A stretch of DNA of 5,959 nucleotides from Bacillota bacterium. Its GTDB lineage: Bacteria; Bacillota; Clostridia; Clostridiales; Clostridiaceae. Positions 1 to 4,964 of the stretch are shown here, piece after piece. The notes beneath the pieces are model-generated. The model saw nothing but the letters and a program-made list of their open reading frames with translations, was not told the origin of the DNA and searched no databases. The DNA is taken from NCBI GenBank assembly GCA_021779235.1, contig JAJYBA010000103.1, positions 1 to 5,959 on the forward strand, in the 5' to 3' direction. The translations under genes were made by a program, and so were the position numbers. The first letter of the stretch is position 1. Every line of letters starts with the position of its first letter.

Positions 1-46
1 ATTGGAATTTATTACACTATTATCATAATCTATTTTTACACAATAT

Positions 47-80
47 AAAAGCACTCTTGAAAATTATAGAGTGCTTTTTT
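47..80. terminator. Symmetrical, probably bidirectional intrinsic terminator after the transporter operon
   Basis: AAAAGCACTCT (47-57) and AGAGTGCTTTT (68-78) form an eleven-base-pair perfect stem with a ten-base loop. Flanking A and T runs give a T-tract on both strands: six T on the plus strand at 75-80, and TTTTATATT on the minus strand. It lies about 60 bp past the stop of the yjfF-like gene and should end the operon. Its symmetry, with a slightly better plus-strand T-run, suggests it also serves a convergent gene off the left edge. Confidence 0.85.
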
Positions 81-139
81 ATATATTAATTTTATAAAGA
101 GGGCATTATAATGTGATTTTTTATTAGCTTTCTGGCGCC

Positions 140-1144
140 TTAGGAAATAACAGTTTTTCTTTTATCATTCCTAATTACAATAACTCTTTGTAACGCAATA
201 AATGCGAATAATAGCATACCTACGGCAATCTTGGTCCACCATGAATTAAGCGTGCCTTGAAACATTATTAGACTTTGAATAACTCCAGTAGTGAGTACTC
301 CAAACATAGGTCCTACTGCAGATCCAACTCCGCCAGTTAGTAAAACCCCACCGATTACACAGGCTGCAATAGCATCCATTTCCATACCATTACAATGTAG
401 CCCATATCCCGAAAGCGTATATATTGTGAAAAGAACACCACCTAGAGACGAACAGAACCCTGAAAATGTATAAACTAATATTTTAGTTTTTGCTACTGGG
501 AGGCCCATAAGCATGGCCGAATTTTCATTTCCACCAATAGCATATATAGTTCTTCCAAACTTAGTATATTTTAAAATATACATTGCAACCACAACAACCA
601 CTAAACTTACTACCACATTTACAGAAATATGACTTCCAAAGCCAATGGGTACCCTTAAACTGGATATATTGGTAAAGAGCTTATTTTCTATAGTAATACT
701 ATTAATACTTATTAAATAACTGGAACCCCTAGCGAAAAACATACCTGCCAAAGTAACAATCCAAGGATGGAGCTTAAATTTTTGAATTAAAAAGCCTTGA
801 AGGGTTCCAAAAATAATACCTATTAATAGCACAAAAATTATTACTAGAATTGGATTTACTCCTTTTTTAAGTAAATCAGCAGAAATCATGCTTACAAAGG
901 CAATCATAGCACCTACTGAAAGGTCTATACCTCCTGTTAGTATTGCAAAAGTTTCTCCCACTGCCACAACTATAAGGTATGCGTTATCTATAAACAAATT
1001 TGCAAATACCTGAGATGTAAAAAAATTATCGTACCTCATTGACCCAATTCCAAATAATATTATAAATAATATTATAGTGGCATAGATTGAAATATTAGCT
1101 TGCTTTATTTTAAAACCAGAAAACTTTACCACCTTCTCATTCAT
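140..1144 (-). CDS. yjfF: Sugar ABC transporter permease, YjfF-like
   Basis: Inner-membrane permease of a CUT2-type sugar ABC importer, expected to pair with the neighbouring YtfT-like permease to form the channel. The 334-residue protein is almost entirely hydrophobic segments, with about eight to ten membrane spans, and is close in length to E. coli YjfF (about 331). Diagnostic stretches are GGIDLSVGA (71-79), YAIGGNENSAMLMGL (201-215, the cytoplasmic loop that should contact the ATPase), GGVLLTGGVGS (265-275) and SWWTKIAVG (301-309). The last of these is nearly identical to the YjfF C-terminal region I recall. The ATG start overlaps the stop of the preceding permease gene as ATGA (1141-1144). 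It has an AAGGTGG ribosome binding site seven bases upstream (1152-1158), so translation is probably coupled. It is the last gene of the operon and a terminator follows about 60 bp downstream. Family assignment is firm; substrate is inferred from the family. Confidence 0.93.
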   Translation of the reverse strand: MNEKVVKFSGFKIKQANISIYATIILFIILFGIGSMRYDNFFTSQVFANLFIDNAYLIVVAVGETFAILTGGIDLSVGAMIAFVSMISADLLKKGVNPILVIIFVLLIGIIFGTLQGFLIQKFKLHPWIVTLAGMFFARGSSYLISINSITIENKLFTNISSLRVPIGFGSHISVNVVVSLVVVVVAMYILKYTKFGRTIYAIGGNENSAMLMGLPVAKTKILVYTFSGFCSSLGGVLFTIYTLSGYGLHCNGMEMDAIAACVIGGVLLTGGVGSAVGPMFGVLTTGVIQSLIMFQGTLNSWWTKIAVGMLLFAFIALQRVIVIRNDKRKTVIS

Positions 1145-2178
1145 ATCTCTGCCACCTTCTTTGTCTTATAATTTCTAAATATATTATTTCTATTTAGCAT
1201 CTTTCTAAATATTGGAGATTGGATAAGAACTACTGTTATAACAACAATTGCTTTAACCACAAGAGTAACCTCGGGTGGAACTCCAATACTATATATAGTT
1301 GTAGTAAGGCTTTGTATAAATAATGCCCCTACAACAGTTCCTCCTAAATAAAATCTTCCACCTGACATGGATGTACCACCTATAACTACTGAGAGAATCG
1401 CATCAAGTTCTAGCCATTGACCCGCATTATTAGCATCTGCACTTTTTATATTAGAGCAAATAATGAGTCCTGCCAGGCCAGCAAGTAAACCACATATTGC
1501 ATAAAGCGCAAAAATTACCTTTTTTGAATTTATTCCAGAAAATCTACTAGCCTCCCTATTAACTCCTATAGCTTCAACAAATAGTCCCAGAGAAGTTTTT
1601 CTTATTATAAAATACATTATCAAGGTAACTGCTATAGCAATGTATACTGGTATAGGTATGAGCAAATATCCAGTTCCCAGGAAAATAAAGGATTTATTAG
1701 TAAAGGTTAGTATTTTTCCATCCGTTATTAATTGCGCTATTCCCCTACCTACAATATACAGAATTAATGTACCAACCATTGGCTGAACTCCAATATATGC
1801 AACTAAAAACCCATTCCACATGCCACAAATCAGTCCTACAAATAGCCCTGCACAAATAGCCAAAATTACTGGACCATTACTTACTATTACTGTTGCTGAA
1901 ACACAGGCACTAATTGCAATTATAGATCCTACTGAAATATCAATTCCTTGCACAGCAATTACTATGGTCATACCCAGTGAAATAAGGATAAGAGGTGCTG
2001 CTCTATTTAATATATCTATTAGACTTCCAAATAAATGACCATCTTTCATTTCTATCTTTAAAAATCCAGGATTTATAATAAAATTTATGAAAATAATAGT
2101 AATCAAACACACCAAAGGCCAAAATATAGTCATATTATAGAATCTTGAAAAGATATTATCATTTTTAGTTTTTTCCAT
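1141..2178 (-). CDS. ytfT: Sugar ABC transporter permease, YtfT-like
   Basis: First of two non-identical permeases of the importer. With the start at the ATG at 2178 it has 345 residues, against about 341 for E. coli YtfT. Matching stretches include KDGHLFGSLIDILNRAAP (45-62), GIDISVGS (78-85), the ATPase-contact loop EAIGVNREASRFSGI (202-216), ADANNAGQWLELDA (247-260) and GGTSMSGGRF (267-276). Hydrophobic spans cover most of the rest. A longer reading from a TTG at 2199 is possible, but that TTG lies upstream of an excellent AAGGAGG site (2187-2193), which sits eight bases before the ATG at 2178, so I chose the ATG. The gene overlaps the end of the ATPase gene by 14 bp and the start of the next permease gene by 4 bp. 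This fits translational coupling and near-equal production of the two permeases. The permease call is certain and the YtfT subgroup assignment strong. Confidence 0.93.
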   Translation of the reverse strand: MEKTKNDNIFSRFYNMTIFWPLVCLITIIFINFIINPGFLKIEMKDGHLFGSLIDILNRAAPLILISLGMTIVIAVQGIDISVGSIIAISACVSATVIVSNGPVILAICAGLFVGLICGMWNGFLVAYIGVQPMVGTLILYIVGRGIAQLITDGKILTFTNKSFIFLGTGYLLIPIPVYIAIAVTLIMYFIIRKTSLGLFVEAIGVNREASRFSGINSKKVIFALYAICGLLAGLAGLIICSNIKSADANNAGQWLELDAILSVVIGGTSMSGGRFYLGGTVVGALFIQSLTTTIYSIGVPPEVTLVVKAIVVITVVLIQSPIFRKMLNRNNIFRNYKTKKVAEI

Positions 2179-3700
2179 AGCTGTTACCTCCTTCCGCAAT
2201 AGTTTTCATAATGAAATCTTCTTGTATTTCATCACCCAATAGTTCATTAATAATCATCCTATCTCTTAGTACTAATACCCTATCACAGCACTTTACCATT
2301 TCTTGAAGCTCAGAAGATATAAATATGATTGTGATACCTTCACTAGCCAGCTTCATTACAAGTTTCATTATTTCACTTTTTGCTCCTACATCAATTCCTC
2401 TTGTTGGTTCATCTAAGATTAAAAGCTGTGGATTCGTTGCAAGCCATCTTGCTAGTATTACCTTTTGTTGGTTTCCACCACTTAAATTATCAATCCTTTT
2501 TTCAATACTGGGTGTAGATATTTTTAATAACTCTACATACTTTTCTGAAATTTCCACTTGCTTTTTCATTGGCAAATATTTAAGAATTCCCATACTGGAT
2601 TGAAGTGCTAATATTATATTTTCTCTAACTGATAATTCACCAATTATTCCTTCCACCTTCCTATCTTCAGGACAGAATCCAAAGCCTTCTTGAATTGCTT
2701 TTAATGGATAAATATAAGAATATTCCTTACCACGGATCTTTATTGTTCCATGATCAGCTTTATCAATACCAAATATTAATTTTGCAGTTTCAGTTCTTCC
2801 AGATCCGAGTAGCCCTGCAAATCCAAGGATTTCTCCTGGCTTTATATCTATATCAAAAGGTTCTATTGTACCTCTTTTACCCAATTTATTTAATCTTACA
2901 AAATTACCTTCAATTGACTTAATGCTCAGTTCTCCACATTTCTTATGGGTGTATTCTATATTGTTTAATTCTTTGCCCACCATCTTAGATATTAAATCGA
3001 TTCTCGAAAGTTTTTCTGCTTCATAAGTACCAATAAATTTACCATTTCTAAGCACAGTTACTCTATCAGATATTTCATAAACTTGATCTAAAAAGTGAGT
3101 AACAAACACTATGGACATACCCTCTGCTTTTAATTTTCTCATAGTCTTAAATAATTGTTTTACTTCATTGCTATCCAAACTTGAAGTTGGCTCATCTAAT
3201 ATTAATATCCCTCTTGAAATGTCAACCGCACGCGCAATTGCAACCATTTGCTGTATTGCTACTGAATAAGAGGACAATAATTTTTTTACATCTATTTTTA
3301 AATTAAGTCTCTCCTCTAATAACTTTTTAGCATTTTTATTTATTGTATCCCAGTCAATTGAGCCCCTTTTCATTGGCTCACGACCTATATAAATATTTTC
3401 AGCCACGCTTAAATTTGAACATAAATTAACTTCTTGATAAACTGTACTAATTCCATGTTTTTGAGCAGCTTCAGTAGAATTAATCCTAATTTCCTTGCCC
3501 TCTAAAAATATTTTTCCATCGTCAATTTGATGTACTCCAGTAAGTACTTTAATCAAGGTTGATTTTCCCGCCCCATTTTCGCCCATCAATGTGTGAATTT
3601 CACCTTTTTCAAGTTGAAAATCAACGGCTGAAAGAGCTCTCACTCCTGGAAAGGTCTTGCAGATTCCTTTCATATCTAAAACTATATTACTGCCAGCCAT
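2165..3700 (-). CDS. ytfR: Sugar ABC transporter ATP-binding protein, two nucleotide-binding domains, YtfR-like
   Basis: Cytoplasmic ATPase that powers the two permeases, 511 residues with two fused nucleotide-binding domains as in RbsA, MglA and XylG. Domain 1 (about 6-245) has Walker A GENGAGKST (40-48), Q-loop YQEVN (88-92), a degenerate signature SVAIQQ (146-151), Walker B LILDEP (166-171) and H-loop VTHFLDQVY (200-208). Domain 2 (about 257-498) has a Walker A without lysine, GLLGSGRTE (296-304), the motif FCPEDRK (342-348), a full signature LSGGNQQK (406-413), Walker B LILDEPTRGID (427-437), and serine where the H-loop histidine would be (FISSE, 460-464). The intact parts thus make one canonical ATP site, with the other degenerate, as is normal for this family. 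VYQEVNL, THFLDQVY and GLLGSGRTETA match E. coli YtfR as recalled. The ATG at 3700 follows AGGAGG (3710-3715) by nine bases. A TTG immediately upstream (3703) would add one residue and cannot be excluded. Confidence 0.95.
   Translation of the reverse strand: MAGSNIVLDMKGICKTFPGVRALSAVDFQLEKGEIHTLMGENGAGKSTLIKVLTGVHQIDDGKIFLEGKEIRINSTEAAQKHGISTVYQEVNLCSNLSVAENIYIGREPMKRGSIDWDTINKNAKKLLEERLNLKIDVKKLLSSYSVAIQQMVAIARAVDISRGILILDEPTSSLDSNEVKQLFKTMRKLKAEGMSIVFVTHFLDQVYEISDRVTVLRNGKFIGTYEAEKLSRIDLISKMVGKELNNIEYTHKKCGELSIKSIEGNFVRLNKLGKRGTIEPFDIDIKPGEILGFAGLLGSGRTETAKLIFGIDKADHGTIKIRGKEYSYIYPLKAIQEGFGFCPEDRKVEGIIGELSVRENIILALQSSMGILKYLPMKKQVEISEKYVELLKISTPSIEKRIDNLSGGNQQKVILARWLATNPQLLILDEPTRGIDVGAKSEIMKLVMKLASEGITIIFISSELQEMVKCCDRVLVLRDRMIINELLGDEIQEDFIMKTIAEGGNSYGKN
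2187..2193 (-). promoter_or_regulatory. Ribosome binding site that sets the ytfT-like start
   Basis: AAGGAGG on the minus strand, inside the 3' end of the ATPase gene, is eight bases before the ATG at 2178. It lies downstream of the alternative TTG at 2199, which therefore cannot use it. This rules in favour of the shorter protein. Confidence 0.85.
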
Positions 3701-3709
3701 CAAGCTTTC

Positions 3710-3715
3710 CCTCCT
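3710..3715 (-). promoter_or_regulatory. Ribosome binding site that sets the ytfR-like start
   Basis: AGGAGG on the minus strand lies nine bases from the ATG at 3700 and six bases from the adjoining TTG at 3703. The ATG is preferred by codon strength and spacing. Confidence 0.75.
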
Positions 3716-3752
3716 CTTAAAATTTAAATAACAAGTCTCTTTTACAACATAA

Positions 3753-3784
3753 GAGCTGAATGCTTCTAAAAAGCCTTCATGCTC
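3753..3784 (-). other. Intercistronic RNA hairpin between receptor and ATPase genes
   Basis: On the minus strand GAGCATGAAGGCTT pairs with AAGCATTCAGCTC across a five-base loop (TTTAG). This gives about twelve base pairs with one bulged A and one single mismatch. It lies 24 bases beyond the ytfQ-like stop and is followed by TTATGTTGT rather than a run of U. It is therefore at most a leaky terminator. More likely it is a stem that protects the 3' end of the receptor message or dampens transcription into the membrane genes. This is a common way to make receptor exceed transporter, and the role is inferred. Confidence 0.55.
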
Positions 3785-3808
3785 CTATGCTATTAAACAT
3801 TCAATAAA

Positions 3809-4822
3809 TTAATATTTACGATCAGGTAATGCCTTTGTAGCTTCATCAACTCCAACAAAAACGCCTTCATCAGACTTTATCCATTTATCTACTGTCTTAC
3901 CAGCTGCTAAATCTTTTGCAACTTGTGCTAGTTGTGGTCCGAGTAGTGGATTACATTCAACTATACAGTTAGTTTTACCTTGTGACATTGCAACAAATGC
4001 ATCTTTAACTCCATCAATTGAAACTATAACGATATCTTTACCTGGTTTTAGGCCATATTCTTCAATTGCTTGAATAGCACCCATTGCCATATCATCATTA
4101 TGAGCATATAATACTTGAATATTTTTTCCATCTGATTTTAAGAAAGCTTCCATAACCTCTTTACCTTTTGCACGAGTAAAGTCACCAGTTTGTGATTTTA
4201 TAATTTTATATCCTGGATAATCTTTGATTCCTTCTTTAAATCCAGCCATACGATCAACTTGTGCACTAGATCCTACAGTTCCTTGAAGTTCAACTATGTT
4301 TATTTTTCCGTCTTTACCATACTTATCTGTTAAAAACTTAGCTGCATTCTTACCTTCTAATGGGAAGTCAGAACCTATAAAAGTAGTAAATAAGGACTCA
4401 TCTGCAACTTTTATAGTTCTATCCATTAAAACGACTGGTATTTTTGCATCCTTAGCCTCTTTTAAAACTGTATCCCAACCTGATTCAACTACTGGTGCTA
4501 AAGCTATAACATCAACCTTTTGGGCAATGAAAGATCGAATAGCTTTTATCTGATTTTCCTGTTTTTGTTGTCCATCTGAAAACTTTAATTCTATGTCTGG
4601 ATTATTATTTGGAATATCCTTTACTGAGTTTGTTTCTGCGTCCCTCCAACCGCTCTCTGCTCCAATTTGAGCAAAACCAATAACCAATTTTTTACTTTCA
4701 GTTTTTGGTGCTGGTGTTGTAGCATTTCCACTATTAGATGAATTCTTTGCGCCACATCCAATAAACATTGTAGTAGCTAAAATGGCTGCTGATATAAATG
4801 CAATTATTTTTTTGTTTTTCAT
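3809..4822 (-). CDS. ytfQ: Sugar ABC transporter substrate-binding lipoprotein, YtfQ-like
   Basis: Receptor that captures the sugar outside the membrane and delivers it to the permeases. Residues 1-22 form a lipoprotein signal: positive MKNKK, a hydrophobic core, and lipobox FIGC with Cys23 as the lipid anchor. A Ser/Asn/Thr/Pro-rich linker (24-44) leads to a type I periplasmic-binding fold (about 45-337). Stretches shared with E. coli YtfQ, as recalled, are GFAQIGAESGWRDAETN (49-65), DGQQKQENQIKA (83-94), APVVESGW (109-116), LMDRTI (132-137), VELQGTVGSSA (177-187), SQTGDFTRAKGKEVME (210-225), YAHNDDMAMGAIQAI (239-253) and SIDGV (268-272). Such coverage, including probable ligand contacts (the Trp-Arg, Asp-Arg and Asn-Asp positions), makes orthology convincing. 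E. coli YtfQ binds galactofuranose; the exact sugar here is inferred. The start has a strong G-rich ribosome binding site seven bases upstream. It is the first gene of the operon, and a hairpin follows it before the ATPase gene. Confidence 0.94.
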   Translation of the reverse strand: MKNKKIIAFISAAILATTMFIGCGAKNSSNSGNATTPAPKTESKKLVIGFAQIGAESGWRDAETNSVKDIPNNNPDIELKFSDGQQKQENQIKAIRSFIAQKVDVIALAPVVESGWDTVLKEAKDAKIPVVLMDRTIKVADESLFTTFIGSDFPLEGKNAAKFLTDKYGKDGKINIVELQGTVGSSAQVDRMAGFKEGIKDYPGYKIIKSQTGDFTRAKGKEVMEAFLKSDGKNIQVLYAHNDDMAMGAIQAIEEYGLKPGKDIVIVSIDGVKDAFVAMSQGKTNCIVECNPLLGPQLAQVAKDLAAGKTVDKWIKSDEGVFVGVDEATKALPDRKY

Positions 4823-4829
4823 TAATAAA

Positions 4830-4836
4830 CCCCCCT
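4830..4836 (-). promoter_or_regulatory. G-rich ribosome binding site of the ytfQ-like gene
   Basis: The minus strand reads AGGGGGG here, seven bases before the ATG at 4822. It is the only plausible Shine-Dalgarno sequence for this gene and fixes the start. A run of six G residues is unusual in such AT-rich DNA. Confidence 0.8.
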
Positions 4837-4856
4837 GATTAATATTATGAATCGTT

Positions 4857-4890
4857 TACATTAATTGTATGGTAATTTCTAATTAATGTA
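4857..4890. repeat. Perfect 10-bp inverted repeat with 14-bp spacer, candidate operator
   Basis: TACATTAATT (4857-4866) and AATTAATGTA (4881-4890) are exact reverse complements separated by 14 bp, so equivalent positions lie 24 bp apart. The repeat sits in the middle of the presumed promoter region, overlapping one candidate -10 box, and has no T-run that would make it a terminator. It is a good candidate for binding a dimeric regulator or two dimers. The AT-rich context makes chance repeats more likely than usual, but ten perfect pairs is notable. Confidence 0.5.
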
Positions 4891-4899
4891 TTTACATTA
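4884..4899. repeat. Short palindrome TAATGTA-TT-TACATTA, candidate operator half overlapping the larger repeat
   Basis: Seven-base arms TAATGTA (4884-4890) and TACATTA (4893-4899) are perfectly inverted around a 2-bp centre. The left arm is also part of the larger inverted repeat, so the element TACATTA occurs three times in about 43 bp in alternating orientation. TTTACATTA is additionally a direct repeat at 4855-4863 and 4891-4899, 36 bp apart. Clustered copies of one element are more typical of regulator binding sites than of random AT-rich sequence. Confidence 0.45.
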
Positions 4900-4927
4900 T
4901 TCGGTTATTATTGGTACTATTTGGAAC

Positions 4928-4960
4928 AAAAAAATATAGCCCTAATGTTGCAGAGCTATA
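4928..4960 (-). terminator. Intrinsic terminator after the partial sugar-binding gene
   Basis: On the minus strand TATAGCTCT (4952-4960) pairs with AGGGCTATA (4935-4943) to give a nine-base-pair stem with one T-G wobble. The loop is eight bases, and seven consecutive T residues follow (4928-4934). The stem starts four bases after the stop codon of the partial gene. The geometry is textbook Rho-independent. It implies that the downstream transporter genes need their own promoter. Confidence 0.9.
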
Positions 4961-4964
4961 CCTT

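Larger units (their letters stand above)
4823..4927 (-). promoter_or_regulatory. Promoter and operator region of the transporter operon
   Basis: This is the only space between the upstream terminator and the ytfQ-like start, so it should contain the operon promoter. It is very AT-rich. Possible -10 hexamers on the minus strand are TACAAT (4866-4871) and CATAAT (4843-4848). Neither has a convincing -35 box at 16-18 bases, with at best three of six matches to TTGACA. This suggests an activator-dependent promoter or one I cannot place. The repeats listed separately overlap this region and are candidate operators. Confidence 0.55.

Noticed and set aside
104..113. Palindrome CATTATAATG downstream of the last gene
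   Set aside because: It is short, AT-rich and without context. Such palindromes are expected by chance in this composition.
291..473. Plus-strand open frames over the transporter genes (for example 291-473, 1820-2038, 2325-2603, 2695-2922, 4296-4553, 5005-5256, 5154-5423, 5428-5700)
   Set aside because: Each lies wholly inside a minus-strand gene with strong family matches. None shows a recognisable domain, so they are antisense shadows.
2179..2199. Longer YtfT-like protein starting at a TTG at 2199
   Set aside because: The TTG lies upstream of the strong AAGGAGG site, which is ideally spaced for the ATG at 2178. The extra seven residues match nothing expected.
3289..3700. Degenerate second ATP site (no Walker A Lys, no H-loop His) as a sign of gene decay
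   Set aside because: RbsA, MglA and YtfR-type ATPases normally have one canonical and one degenerate site, and the frame is intact.
3701..3703. TTG start for the ATPase gene one codon before the ATG
   Set aside because: The ATG has acceptable spacing and is the stronger codon. The difference is a single residue, so the choice has no functional weight.
4823..4927. Riboswitch or T-box leader ahead of the receptor gene
   Set aside because: The space is only about 105 bp, shows no terminator/antiterminator pair or conserved aptamer motif, and its repeats look like DNA operators.
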